A DNA stretch of 64,000 bases, from positions 620,001 to 684,000 of the forward strand of contig NZ_CP030074.1 in assembly GCF_003261055.1 (NCBI RefSeq), given 5' to 3'. Below, one piece after another: positions 34,981 to 44,300 of this stretch. The translations under genes and the position numbers were made by a program. The DNA is from Streptomyces cadmiisoli (GTDB lineage: Bacteria > Actinomycetota > Actinomycetes > Streptomycetales > Streptomycetaceae). The stretch's first letter is position 1, and each line of letters opens with the position of its first letter. The notes under the pieces are model-generated. The model was given only the letters and a program-made list of their open reading frames with translations, ran no database searches and had not been told where the DNA came from.

Positions 34981-37344
34981 GTGACGAACCATCAAGCCGC
35001 CTCTGACGCGACATCGTCGCCGAGACCCGCGCACATTCGCCGCACACGTGGGCCACGCGGCCTTGTCCCGGTGACCGCCGCCGTGGCCCTGGCCGCACTG
35101 CTGACGCCCCTCCTCTCGCCCGACGTCGCGTCCGCGGCACCCGAGGACGACGGGACGGCACCGCAGAGGATCGTGGCGAAGGCCATGGCCGGGGCGCGCC
35201 CCGTCACCCTTACCGCCGCGCAGCGCGAGCAGTTGCTCGAAGCGGCGGCCGATGCCGGTGCCACCACCGCCGACGCCCTCCGGCTGGGCGGCAAGGAGGC
35301 ACTGATACCCAAGGACGTCATCAAGGACGCCGACGGCACAGTGCACACACGTTACGAGCGCACGTATGCGGGACTTCCCGTGCTCGGCGGTGACCTCGTG
35401 GTCCACGAGAGGGCCGGCGGCCGCACCGTCAGCAAGGCGTCCACCGCGCGAATCGCGGTGCCCAGCACGAAACCCGCCGTCAGCGCCGCCGAGGCGAAGA
35501 AGAGTGCCCTCTCCGCGGCCAAGGGCGCCCGGACCCAGGACCCGGCGGCGGCCGGCTCTCCCCGCCTCGTCGTCTTCATGGGCGACGGCAGCCCCGTCCT
35601 CGCCTGGCAGTCCTTCGTCACCGGCACGCAGCCGGACGGCGTACCCAGCCGTCTGAGCGTGGTGACGGACGCTGCTACCGGCGCGCGCCTGCAGAGCGTC
35701 GAGCAGATCAAGGCCGGTGCCGGCCACAGCCAGTACAGCGGCCAGGTGCAGATCGGGACCGTGAACAACGGTGGCGTCTTCGAGCTGACCGACCCGGAAC
35801 GCGGTGGCCACGCTACGTTCGACATGACCGGTGTCGGCGGTTCCGGCACCCTCGTCACCGACGATGACGACAACTGGGGCGACGGCACAGTCGCCGACCG
35901 CCAGACCGCCGCCGTGGACGCCGCCTATGGCCAGCGTGAGACCTGGGACTTCTACAAGGAGCGGTTCGGCCGCAACGGCATCGCCAACGACGGCGTCGGC
36001 GCCCGTTCCCGCGTCCACGCCGGCAACAATCTGGCCAACGCCTACTGGGACGATCTCTGCTTCTGCATGACCTACGGCGACGGCCGGGACAACGCCCACC
36101 CGCTCACCGAACTCGACATCGCCGCCCACGAGATGACCCACGGCGTCACGTACGCCACCGCCAACCTCACCTACGCGGGAGAGTCCGGCGGCCTCAACGA
36201 GGCGACCAGCGACATCATGAGCACGGCCGTGGAGTTCTTCGCGAACAACACCGCCGACGTGCCCGACTACACGCTCGGTGAGCTCGCCGACGTCCGCGGC
36301 ACCGGCAAGCCGTTGCGCTACATGGACCAGCCCTCCAAGGACGCCCACCCCGACAAGGGCACCTCGCTGGACTACTGGACGCCCCAGCTGAAGAAGGAGG
36401 ACGTCCACCACAGTTCCGGCCCGGCGAACCACTTCTTCTACCTCCTCTCCGAGGGCAGCGGGAAGAAGACGATCAACGGCGTCGCCTACGACAGCCCCAC
36501 CTACGACGCCCTGCCCGTCACCCCGATCGGCCTGCGCAACGCAACCGACATCTGGTACCGGGCCCTGACCACGTACATGACGAGCAGCACCGACTACGCC
36601 GGGGCCCGTACCGCCACCCTCCAGGCGGCCGCCGACCTGTTCGGCCAGGGCAGCGCCACCTACGAAGCGGTCGGCAACGCCTGGGCCGCGGTCAACGTCG
36701 GCGCCCGCTACGTCAACCACATCGCCGTCACCGCGCCCTCCACCCGCCCCGTCGCCGTCGGCCAGCCCACGAGCCGCCAGATCGAAGCGGTCGGGTCCAG
36801 CCCCGGACGGCTGGCCTACTCCGCACACGGGCTGCCCAAGGGCCTGTCCATCAACTCGCGCACCGGCCTGATCAGCGGCACTCCGAAGAAGGCGGGCACC
36901 TTCAAGACGGCCGTCACCGTCAAGAACACCGCCCAGCGCAAGGCCAAGCACACGGTGCGCTTCGACTGGCCCGTGCTGGCCTCCGGCGGACGCTTCTTCG
37001 TCAACCCGGCCCGCTACGACATCCCCAAGTGGGGCACGACCGAGTCTCCCCTCGTCGTCACCGGCCGCAAGGGCCACGCGCCCAGCGACCTCGAGGTGAC
37101 CATCGACCTCGTCCACCCGTGGGTGGGCGGCCAGATCGTCACCCTGGTCAGCGAGAACGGGACGGAGATCCCGGTGAAGCCCTGGTACTGGGACACCGGC
37201 GAGGGTGAAGTGCACGCCACGTACACCGTGGACGCCTCACAGGTCCCCGCCAACGGCACCTGGAAGCTGAGGGTCACCGACAACACCCCCGGCATCTTCG
37301 ACCCGGACCCGGGCTATCTCGACCGTTGGAGCCTGACCTTCTGA
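34981..37344 (+). CDS. Secreted M4 (thermolysin-like) metalloprotease with C-terminal P domain
   Basis: A 787-aa prepro-enzyme. Signal sequence to about residue 52; FTP/PepSY propeptide (about 75-240: RYERTYAGLPVLGGDLVVH); M4 catalytic domain with zinc motif HEMTH at 383-387 and the third ligand Glu407 in ESGGLNEATSD; later catalytic His in DVHHSSGPANHFFYLL. A putative Ig domain (GLPKGLSINSRTGLISGTP, about 620-640) and a proprotein-convertase-like P domain (LEVTIDLVHPWVGG to DRWSLTF) finish the protein. GTG 34981 follows AGGAG. It should be an extracellular neutral protease that matures by autoprocessing. Confidence 0.92.
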   Translation: MTNHQAASDATSSPRPAHIRRTRGPRGLVPVTAAVALAALLTPLLSPDVASAAPEDDGTAPQRIVAKAMAGARPVTLTAAQREQLLEAAADAGATTADALRLGGKEALIPKDVIKDADGTVHTRYERTYAGLPVLGGDLVVHERAGGRTVSKASTARIAVPSTKPAVSAAEAKKSALSAAKGARTQDPAAAGSPRLVVFMGDGSPVLAWQSFVTGTQPDGVPSRLSVVTDAATGARLQSVEQIKAGAGHSQYSGQVQIGTVNNGGVFELTDPERGGHATFDMTGVGGSGTLVTDDDDNWGDGTVADRQTAAVDAAYGQRETWDFYKERFGRNGIANDGVGARSRVHAGNNLANAYWDDLCFCMTYGDGRDNAHPLTELDIAAHEMTHGVTYATANLTYAGESGGLNEATSDIMSTAVEFFANNTADVPDYTLGELADVRGTGKPLRYMDQPSKDAHPDKGTSLDYWTPQLKKEDVHHSSGPANHFFYLLSEGSGKKTINGVAYDSPTYDALPVTPIGLRNATDIWYRALTTYMTSSTDYAGARTATLQAAADLFGQGSATYEAVGNAWAAVNVGARYVNHIAVTAPSTRPVAVGQPTSRQIEAVGSSPGRLAYSAHGLPKGLSINSRTGLISGTPKKAGTFKTAVTVKNTAQRKAKHTVRFDWPVLASGGRFFVNPARYDIPKWGTTESPLVVTGRKGHAPSDLEVTIDLVHPWVGGQIVTLVSENGTEIPVKPWYWDTGEGEVHATYTVDASQVPANGTWKLRVTDNTPGIFDPDPGYLDRWSLTF

Positions 37345-37351
37345 CTCCGAT

Positions 37352-37403
37352 GAAGTTCGATGTGCGGCCCGCGCCGAGCCGGTGCGGGCCGCACATGAAC
37401 TTC
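37352..37403 (+). terminator. Terminator after the M4 protease
   Basis: A 20-bp stem with one bulged G: GAAGTTC-g-ATGTGCGGCCCGC pairs with its complement around an 11-nt loop, 8 nt after the stop. One of the strongest hairpins in the window. Confidence 0.9.
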
Positions 37404-37503
37404 CCTCCCACCCAGGTGGCTGACACTTCATGTGAGAATGCGGCGATGGTGCGGCCGGCGAAGCGTGTGAGGCGGACGGCCATGTTCGTGGCCGACGTCA
37501 GCA

Positions 37504-37674
37504 ACGTCGAGGACGACGCTCTACGGCATCGCAGATGCCGCGACACCGACGTATGACCTGGTGAAGGGCGAAGGCCTGTGGGTCTCGCGCGACGGCGGAC
37601 GCGAGTGGCGACGCCACGAGCAGCGCGAGCCGAGGGACGAGGGCGAACCCACAGGGGCCGGGCAGTTGCGCTGA
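37504..37674 (+). pseudogene. Possible 3' remnant of a BNR/Asp-box glycosidase-like gene
   Basis: In one frame the sequence reads TTLYGIADAATP, then KGEGLWVSRDGGREWRRH and a TGA at 37672. SRDGGxxW is an Asp-box as found in exo-sialidase-like beta-propellers. There is no start codon or upstream continuation, so it would be only the last 50 or so codons of a lost gene. The evidence is one motif plus plausible codon use. The rest of 37404-37980 shows no gene. Confidence 0.35.
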
Positions 37675-37714
37675 GAACCGGTAGTTGCTTCTCGAGGCGC
37701 CGACCATACGGTCC

Positions 37715-37728
37715 CTGATCGGGATCAG
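37715..37728. promoter_or_regulatory. Palindrome CTGATC-GG-GATCAG upstream of the catabolic operon
   Basis: A perfect 6-2-6 inverted repeat about 250 bp before the first gene of the hydroxyquinol operon. A possible operator, too far away to be sure. Confidence 0.35.
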
Positions 37729-37980
37729 TGTGCTGTCTTGGACATGATGGCGTTCTGTTGGTGTCCAGACGAGTCCGGCGACGACTCGGAGGCTGTCGCC
37801 CCCGTGCTCCTGGCGGCCATGTCGGCAGGCCGGCCGCCTTCGCCACGCGACACCCACCTCCGCCATGCGTCTTTCGTGCAACGGCACGCCCCGATCGTGC
37901 AGGAGTTCACGCACCTGTAACCCGCAGACTCGGTGGCCAGGCACAACCGTGATTCTGCCGACACGCGGAGGCGATAGACC

Positions 37981-39909
37981 ATGCGGACGTTCGTGCACAC
38001 TTCCCATCCGGCACGGGTGATCTTCGGTCCCGGTACCGTCGGTGAACTCGCCGAGGAGGTACGACGGCTCGGTGGCTCCCGGGTGCTGCTGCTCTCCAGC
38101 CCGCCGCTCGCCGAGGCGTCCGCGCGGGTCCGGCACGCTCTGGGCGACCTGCTGGCGGCGGAGTTCGACGGCGCCGCCATGCACACGCCGACCGAGGTGA
38201 CGGACGCGGCGCTCGCCGTACTGAAGGAGGCGGGCGCCGACTGTCTCGTGTCGGTCGGCGGGGGCTCGACCACGGGCCTGTCCAAGGCACTTGCCGTACG
38301 CACGGACCTGCCGCAGGTGGTCGTACCGACCACGTACGCCGGATCCGAGGTGACCCCCGTGCTCGGCGAGACGCGTGACGGTCACAAGGTCACCCGGTCC
38401 TCGGCCGCGATCCTGCCCGAGACCGTCGTCTACGACGTCGACTTCACGCTCTCCCTGCCGCTGCCCATGTCGATCACCAGCGGTGTGAACGCCATGGCGC
38501 ATGCCGTGGAGGCGCTGTACTCCGCGGACGCGGACCCGGTCACCGACCGCCGTGCCCTCGACGCGATCTCGCTCATCGCTCGGGCGCTGCCCCGGCTGGC
38601 CGCCGACCCCGCCGACCGGGAGGCGCGGGCCGACCTGCTCCAGGCCGCCTGGCTCGCCGGTACGTGCCTGGCCACGGTGGGCATGGGCCTGCACCACAAG
38701 CTCTGCCACAGCCTCGGCGGCACCTTCGGCCTGCCGCACGCCGAGACGCACACCGTGATCCTTCCGCACGCGATGGCCTACAACGCGCCCGCCGCTCCGG
38801 ACGCCATGCGGCGCATCGCCCGCGCGCTGGACGTGCCCGACGCGCCGAGCGGCATGTACGACCTGATCGCCTCGCTGGGCGGACCGACCTCACTGCGAGA
38901 CCTGGGGATGCCCGAGTCCGAGCTGGGCCGCGCGGCCGGGCTGGCCGTGGCGACGCCGTACCCGAACCCCCGGGAACTGACGGTCGAGGGCATCGAGGCC
39001 CTGCTCGCAGACGCCTGGCACGGCCGCCGTCCCCGGAACCCCACCGCCACCGAGACCACGCCGGCCCGGCTCCTGGAGCAGGTGGTCGCGAGTTTCGCGC
39101 AGGCGCCCGACGCCCGTGTCCGCACCCTGCTCACCGGCCTCGTACGGCACCTGCACACCTTCGTGTCCGAGCAGGACGTGACCGAGGGGGAGTGGCAGTA
39201 CGCGATCGACTTCCTCACCCGGACGGGAGAGGTGTGCAGCCCGACCCGGCAGGAGTTCGTACTCCTCTCCGACGTGCTGGGCGTCTCCAGCGCCGTGGAC
39301 CTGCTCACCAACTCCCGCACACCGGACACCACACCGTCGGCCGTCCTGGGCCCCTTCTACGTGGAGGGACCGCCGGAGGCCGAGCACGGCACCGACATCT
39401 CCGGCGGCCTGCCCGGCACCCCGCTGTGGGCGGACGTGCGCGTGACCGACACGGCCGGTGTGCCGGTGAAGGACGCGGTCGTCGACGTATGGCAGTCCAA
39501 CGAGGACGGCTTCTACGACGTTCAGCTGCCGGAGCTGGAGGGACCCGTCCTGCGTGCCCGGCTGCGGAGCGACGCCGAGGGGCGGCTCACGTTCTGGTCG
39601 ATCCTGCCCTCGGAGTACCCCATCCCGGAGGACGGCCCCGTGGGACAGATGCTCGCCGCGGTCGGCCGCCATCCCTACCGGGCACCGCACCTGCACTTCA
39701 TGATCGACGCGCCCGGCCACCGCCGCCTGATCACGCAGCTGTTCGTGGCCGGCGGTTCGTACCTCGACGGAGACACCGTCTTCGGTGTGAAGGACCAGCT
39801 CATCGTCGACTTCGTCCCGCAGGACGGTCCCACCCCGGACGGCCGCGGTGTCGCCGGTGAGTGGCGCCGTCTGGACCACACCTTCCGTATCGCCCCTCTG
39901 ACCGACTGA
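37981..39909 (+). CDS. Fused maleylacetate reductase - hydroxyquinol 1,2-dioxygenase
   Basis: A 642-aa two-domain enzyme. Residues 1-350 are an iron-containing-ADH-fold maleylacetate reductase (FGPGTVGELAEEV, SVGGGSTTGLSKA, VPTTYAGSEVTP, GLHHKLCHSLGGTFGLPHAE). Residues 360-642 are an intradiol dioxygenase with an N-terminal helical cap and a catalytic core (TPSAVLGPFYVEG, DVWQSNEDGFYDV, SEYPIPEDGPVG, PHLHFMI); the Fe(III) ligands should be Tyr512, Tyr546, His570 and His572. The dioxygenase opens hydroxyquinol to maleylacetate, which the reductase converts to 3-oxoadipate with NAD(P)H, so two consecutive steps sit on one chain in reverse order. GGAGG precedes ATG 37981. First gene of the operon. 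Confidence 0.92.
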   Translation: MRTFVHTSHPARVIFGPGTVGELAEEVRRLGGSRVLLLSSPPLAEASARVRHALGDLLAAEFDGAAMHTPTEVTDAALAVLKEAGADCLVSVGGGSTTGLSKALAVRTDLPQVVVPTTYAGSEVTPVLGETRDGHKVTRSSAAILPETVVYDVDFTLSLPLPMSITSGVNAMAHAVEALYSADADPVTDRRALDAISLIARALPRLAADPADREARADLLQAAWLAGTCLATVGMGLHHKLCHSLGGTFGLPHAETHTVILPHAMAYNAPAAPDAMRRIARALDVPDAPSGMYDLIASLGGPTSLRDLGMPESELGRAAGLAVATPYPNPRELTVEGIEALLADAWHGRRPRNPTATETTPARLLEQVVASFAQAPDARVRTLLTGLVRHLHTFVSEQDVTEGEWQYAIDFLTRTGEVCSPTRQEFVLLSDVLGVSSAVDLLTNSRTPDTTPSAVLGPFYVEGPPEAEHGTDISGGLPGTPLWADVRVTDTAGVPVKDAVVDVWQSNEDGFYDVQLPELEGPVLRARLRSDAEGRLTFWSILPSEYPIPEDGPVGQMLAAVGRHPYRAPHLHFMIDAPGHRRLITQLFVAGGSYLDGDTVFGVKDQLIVDFVPQDGPTPDGRGVAGEWRRLDHTFRIAPLTD

Positions 39910-39925
39910 ACGAGGTAGCCCACTC

Positions 39926-41689
39926 ATGACCCGCACGGAGACCTACGACACCGACGTCCTGGTCGTCGGCAGCGGCCCCGCCGGTGGCTCGGCCGCCCTG
40001 TTGCTGGCCACCTACGGCATCCGCACCCTCCTCGTCACCAAGTACGGCTGGCTCGCCAACACCCCCCGGGCGCACATCACCAACCAGCGCACGATGGAGG
40101 TCCTGCGCGACCTGGGCGTCGAAGCCGAGGCGATGGCGCACGGCAGCCCGTCCCAGCTCATGGGGGACACGGTGCTGTGCACCGCGCTCACGGGCGACGA
40201 GATAGGCCGGATCCGCAGCTGGGGCACGGGGCCCGGCTCCCTGACCGAATACACGTCGGCCAGCCCCTGCCAGATGATCGACCTGCCGCAGACCTACCTG
40301 GAGCCGATCCTCACCACCAACGCGGCGGCCCGCGGCGCCAAAGTCCGCTTCGACACCGAGTTCCTGAGCCTGACGCAGGACGAGGACGGGGTCACGGCCC
40401 TGCTGCGCGACCGGGTCCGCGGCGACGAGTTCACCGTACGGGCCCGCTATGTGATCGGCGCCGACGGCGGACGCAGCGCCGTCGCCGAGCAGATCGCCCT
40501 GCCCATGGACGGACGCATGGGCAAGGCCGGCAGCATGAACATCGTCTTCAAGGCGGACCTGGCCCAGTACTGCGCCCACCGCCCCAGCGTCCTGTACTGG
40601 GTGCTGCGGCCCGGCGCGGCGACCGGCGGCATCGGCATGGGCCTGGTCCGCATGGTGCGGCCGTGGAACGAGTGGCTGCTGGTCTGGGGCTACGACATCG
40701 AGCAGCCGCCGCCCTCGGTCGACGAGGAGGAGGCGCGCCGGATCGTGCGCGATCTCATCGGCGACCCGGACCTGCCCGTGGAGATCACGTCCACCTCGCT
40801 GTGGACCGTCAACCACACCTATGCCTCGGCCTATTCGTCGGGGCGGGTGTTCTGCATGGGCGACGCCGTGCACCGCCACCCGCCGTCCAACGGACTCGGC
40901 TCCAACACCTCGGTCCAGGACGCGTACAACCTGGCCTGGAAACTCGCCATGGTCGTCCGCGGCGAGGCCGAACCGGGGCTGCTGGACAGCTACTCGGCCG
41001 AACGTGCCCCCGTGGGCCGGCAGATCGTCGAGCGCGCGAACCTCAGCCGCGACCAGTTCGGACCGGTCTTCGAGACGCTCGGCGTCGGCGCCGACAGCGA
41101 CGAGCGGACCATCGCCGAGGGGATCGCCGCACTGCGGGCCGGCACCGCCGAGGGCGCCAAGCGGCGCCGGCAGCTGGAGGACGCGATCCAGCTCAAGAAC
41201 TACGAATTCAACGCGCACGGCGTCGAGATGAACCAGCGCTACGTCTCCGGCGCGATCGTCGCCGACGACACCCCCGCCGAGCTGTGGGAGGACGATCCGG
41301 AGCTGGTGTCCCGTCCGACCACCCGCCCGGGTGCCAAGCTGCCGCACGCGTGGCTCGTGGACAGCAAGGGCGAGCGCGTGTCCACGCTCGACGTCGTCGG
41401 CAAGGGTGTGTTCACCGTGGTGACCGGACTGTCGGGCGGGGTCTGGGACGCGGCGGCGGAGGCCTGCCGCGACGAACTCGGCATATCGCTGCCCTGCGTA
41501 CGTGTCGGCGACGACGACTCCCGTGACGCCTACGGCGAATGGAGCAGGGTGAGCGAGACGGCCGAGGACGGCGTGCTGCTGGTGCGTCCGGACGGCTACG
41601 TGGCCTGGCGCCGCGGCACCGCACCGGAGACCGCGGCGCAGGCACGGGACGAACTGCTCGCCGCACTGCGCCGAGTGCTGGGGCGGTGA
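39926..41689 (+). CDS. FAD-dependent aromatic hydroxylase (TfdB/resorcinol hydroxylase-like)
   Basis: A 587-aa single-component flavin monooxygenase. FAD motif VLVVGSGPAGGSAALLLA, the central ARYVIGADGGRS motif and the third FAD motif GRVFCMGDAVHRHPPSNGLG are all present; a thioredoxin-like C-terminal domain is typical of the phenol-hydroxylase branch. It resembles 2,4-dichlorophenol/resorcinol 4-hydroxylase-type enzymes. Lying 16 nt after the fused ring-cleavage enzyme, it probably hydroxylates resorcinol or a related phenol to hydroxyquinol. The exact substrate is inferred from the operon. Confidence 0.88.
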   Translation: MTRTETYDTDVLVVGSGPAGGSAALLLATYGIRTLLVTKYGWLANTPRAHITNQRTMEVLRDLGVEAEAMAHGSPSQLMGDTVLCTALTGDEIGRIRSWGTGPGSLTEYTSASPCQMIDLPQTYLEPILTTNAAARGAKVRFDTEFLSLTQDEDGVTALLRDRVRGDEFTVRARYVIGADGGRSAVAEQIALPMDGRMGKAGSMNIVFKADLAQYCAHRPSVLYWVLRPGAATGGIGMGLVRMVRPWNEWLLVWGYDIEQPPPSVDEEEARRIVRDLIGDPDLPVEITSTSLWTVNHTYASAYSSGRVFCMGDAVHRHPPSNGLGSNTSVQDAYNLAWKLAMVVRGEAEPGLLDSYSAERAPVGRQIVERANLSRDQFGPVFETLGVGADSDERTIAEGIAALRAGTAEGAKRRRQLEDAIQLKNYEFNAHGVEMNQRYVSGAIVADDTPAELWEDDPELVSRPTTRPGAKLPHAWLVDSKGERVSTLDVVGKGVFTVVTGLSGGVWDAAAEACRDELGISLPCVRVGDDDSRDAYGEWSRVSETAEDGVLLVRPDGYVAWRRGTAPETAAQARDELLAALRRVLGR

Positions 41690-41691
41690 CC

Positions 41692-42450
41692 ATGGACAAG
41701 CAAGTGGCCACGGCCGCACAGGCCATGGCGGACGTCACGGACGGACAGTCCTTCGCCGTCGGCGGCTTCGGACTGAGCGGAGTGCCCGAAACGCTCATCG
41801 GCGCGCTGTACGAGTCCGGCGCGGCAGATCTCACCGTCGTGTCGAACAACTGCGGTGTCGACGGACGCGGTCTCGGCGTGCTGCTGGCGGCAGGCCGCAT
41901 CAGCCGGGTCACCGGCTCCTACATCGGTGACAACAAGGAGTTCGCCCGCCAGTACCTCTCCGGTGAGCTGGAGGTCGAGCTGATCCCCCAGGGCACGCTC
42001 GCCGAGCGCCTGCGGGCGGGCGGCAGCGGCATCCCGGCGTTCTTCACACCGGCCGGTGTCGGCACCCCCGTGGCGGAGGGCGGCCTGCCGTGGCGGTACG
42101 CCCCCGACGGCTCGGTCGCGGTGGCCTCACCGCCCAAGGAGACGCGCCTGTTCGACGGCGTGGAGCACGTCCTGGAGCACGCCGTCACCACGGACTACGC
42201 CCTCGTCCGCGCCGCCCGCGGCGACCGGCACGGCAATCTCGTGTTCCACCGGGCGGCCCGCAACTTCAATCCGCTCGCCGCCATGGCCGGCCGTATCACG
42301 GTGGCCGAGGTGGAGGAACTCGTCGAGCCGGGCGAACTCGACCCCGACGAGGTGCATCTGCCGGGCGTGTTCGTCCAGCGGGTCGTGGCACTGACCCCGG
42401 AGCAGGCGGCGGACAAGGGCATCGAGAAGAGGACGGTACGCGAGCGATGA
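41692..42450 (+). CDS. pcaI: 3-oxoacid (3-oxoadipate) CoA-transferase subunit A
   Basis: A 252-aa class I CoA-transferase alpha subunit ([71 protein letters not shown]). ATG 41692 lies 2 nt after the hydroxylase stop. With subunit B it moves CoA from succinyl-CoA to 3-oxoadipate. Acetoacetate as substrate cannot be ruled out from sequence, but the operon indicates 3-oxoadipate. Its TGA overlaps the next ATG. Confidence 0.9.
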   Translation: MDKQVATAAQAMADVTDGQSFAVGGFGLSGVPETLIGALYESGAADLTVVSNNCGVDGRGLGVLLAAGRISRVTGSYIGDNKEFARQYLSGELEVELIPQGTLAERLRAGGSGIPAFFTPAGVGTPVAEGGLPWRYAPDGSVAVASPPKETRLFDGVEHVLEHAVTTDYALVRAARGDRHGNLVFHRAARNFNPLAAMAGRITVAEVEELVEPGELDPDEVHLPGVFVQRVVALTPEQAADKGIEKRTVRER

Positions 42451-43088
42451 GCTGGAGCAGACAGGAGATGGCGGCACGAGCCGCACGCGAACTGCGCGAC
42501 GGCGACTACGTGAACCTCGGCATCGGGCTGCCCACCCTGGTGGCGGACTTCCTGCCGGCGGGCGTGGACGTCGTCCTGCACTCCGAGAACGGTCTGCTCG
42601 GCGTCGGACCGTACCCGGCGCCGGACGAGGTCGACCCCGACCTGATCAACGCGGGCAAGGAGACGGTGACGGTACGACCGGGCGCGTCGTTCTTCGACTC
42701 CGCGCTGTCGTTCAGCATGATCCGCGGCGGGCACATCGACGCCGCCGTCCTCGGCGCGCTGCAGGTCTCGGCACGCGGTGACCTGGCCAACTGGGCCGTC
42801 CCGGGAAAGATGATCAGAGGCATGGGCGGCGCCATGGACCTCGTGCACGGCGTGGGACGGGTCGTCGTGCTGATGGAGCACACCGCCAAGGACGGCAGCT
42901 CCAAGATCGTCGAGGAGTGCACGCTCCCGCTGACGGGACGGGCCTGCGTCGATCGCGTCATCACCGACCTGTGCGTGCTCGACGTCACCCCGGAGGGACT
43001 CGCCCTTGTCGAGACAGCGCCCGGTGTGACGGCGGAGCAGGTGGTCGCCCTCACGTCCGCATCCCTCATCGTCAGGAGCCCCCGATGA
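42447..43088 (+). CDS. pcaJ: 3-oxoacid (3-oxoadipate) CoA-transferase subunit B
   Basis: A 213-aa beta subunit. The catalytic Glu lies in [13 protein letters not shown]; other family features are [40 protein letters not shown] and [11 protein letters not shown]. The ATGA overlap with subunit A ensures equal translation; a second ATGA overlap couples it to the thiolase. It forms the active heteromer with subunit A. Confidence 0.9.
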   Translation: MSWSRQEMAARAARELRDGDYVNLGIGLPTLVADFLPAGVDVVLHSENGLLGVGPYPAPDEVDPDLINAGKETVTVRPGASFFDSALSFSMIRGGHIDAAVLGALQVSARGDLANWAVPGKMIRGMGGAMDLVHGVGRVVVLMEHTAKDGSSKIVEECTLPLTGRACVDRVITDLCVLDVTPEGLALVETAPGVTAEQVVALTSASLIVRSPR

Positions 43089-44275
43089 TCGAACAACCGC
43101 GTGACGTGTACATCGTCGACGCCGTACGCACCCCCTTCGGCCGTTACGGCGGCGCCCTGTCCGGCATACGCCCGGACGACCTGGCCGCCGGCGTGCTGCG
43201 GGCCCTCGTGGAACGCAGTCCCGGCCTCGACCCGGCCCGCATCGACGACGTGTTGTTCGGCAACGCCAACGGAGCCGGCGAGGACAACCGGAACGTGGCG
43301 CGGATGGCCGTCCTGCTGGCCGGGCTGCCCGTCAGCGTGCCCGGCGCGACGGTCAACCGGCTCTGCGGTTCCGGCATGGAGGCCGTCGTCCAGGCCGCCC
43401 GGGCCATCGCCCTCGGCGACGCCTCCGTAGCCGTCGCCGGCGGCGTGGAGTCCATGAGCCGCGCCCCCTGGGTCCTGCAGAAGCCGGACCGGGCCTTTCC
43501 CGCCAAGGACCAGCAACTCCACTCGACCACCCTGGGCTGGCGCATGGTCAACCCGAACATGCCGGCGGAGTGGACGATCCCCCTCGGTCAGAGCGCGGAG
43601 CTGGTGGGCGCCAAGCACGGGGTGACGCGCGCGGAGCAGGACGCGTTCGCCCTGGCCAGCCACCGCAACGCCGCCGCCGCGTGGCGCGACGGCCTCTACG
43701 ACGGCGAGGTCGTCGCCGTCGACGGCGTGGACCTGTCGCGCGACGAGAACATCCGCGACAGCACCTCCCTGGAGGCCCTGGCCAAGCTGAAGCCGGCGTT
43801 CGCACCCGAGGGCACCATCACGGCCGGCAACGCCTCACCGCTGAACGACGGCGCATCCGCGCTGCTCCTGGCCGACGAGGAAGGGCTCGCGGCGATCGGC
43901 CGAGAACCGCTGGCCCGGGTGCGGGCGGCGGCGGTCACGGGCATCGAGCCGCAGTACTTCGGACTCGGCCCGGTGGACGCCATCCGCAAGGTCCTGACCA
44001 AGGCCCGGGTCGACGCGGCGGACCTGCGCACCATCGAGCTCAACGAGGCCTACGCGGCCCAGGTGCTGTCCTGTCTGGCGGCGCTGCCCGAGCTCGACCG
44101 GTCCCTCGTCAACCCGCGCGGCGGCGCCATCGCCATCGGACACCCGCTGGGCGCTTCCGGGGCGCGCGTCGCGGGCGCGGTCGCCCACCAGCTCGCCGCG
44201 GCCGGTTCGGGTACGGGCTTGGCGGCGCTCTGCATCGGAGTGGGGCAGGCGCTGGCGCTGGTGCTCGAGCGCTGA
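43085..44275 (+). CDS. pcaF: 3-oxoadipyl-CoA thiolase
   Basis: A 396-aa thiolase, full length. Active-site Cys in [12 protein letters not shown] (about residue 91), His in [17 protein letters not shown] and the second Cys in [17 protein letters not shown] (where the usual pattern is CxGxGxG). The opening [18 protein letters not shown] and [13 protein letters not shown] are also characteristic. In this operon it cleaves 3-oxoadipyl-CoA to succinyl-CoA and acetyl-CoA, the last step into the TCA cycle. Start ATG 43085 overlaps the previous stop. Confidence 0.9.
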   Translation: MIEQPRDVYIVDAVRTPFGRYGGALSGIRPDDLAAGVLRALVERSPGLDPARIDDVLFGNANGAGEDNRNVARMAVLLAGLPVSVPGATVNRLCGSGMEAVVQAARAIALGDASVAVAGGVESMSRAPWVLQKPDRAFPAKDQQLHSTTLGWRMVNPNMPAEWTIPLGQSAELVGAKHGVTRAEQDAFALASHRNAAAAWRDGLYDGEVVAVDGVDLSRDENIRDSTSLEALAKLKPAFAPEGTITAGNASPLNDGASALLLADEEGLAAIGREPLARVRAAAVTGIEPQYFGLGPVDAIRKVLTKARVDAADLRTIELNEAYAAQVLSCLAALPELDRSLVNPRGGAIAIGHPLGASGARVAGAVAHQLAAAGSGTGLAALCIGVGQALALVLER

Positions 44276-44281
44276 CCGGGG

Positions 44282-44300
44282 GAGGGCGGCCGCCGCCCTC
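44282..44300. terminator. Bidirectional terminator, thiolase / AraC
   Basis: GAGGGCGG-CCG-CCGCCCTC: perfect 8-bp stem with a 3-nt loop filling almost the whole 25-bp gap between convergent genes. Confidence 0.75.

Noticed and set aside
34966..37215. Long 749-aa minus-strand frame opposite the M4 protease
   Set aside because: A GC-bias shadow; the plus strand carries clear catalytic motifs.
39800..41719. 639-aa minus-strand frame opposite the hydroxylase
   Set aside because: Gly/Val/Arg-rich shadow without motifs.
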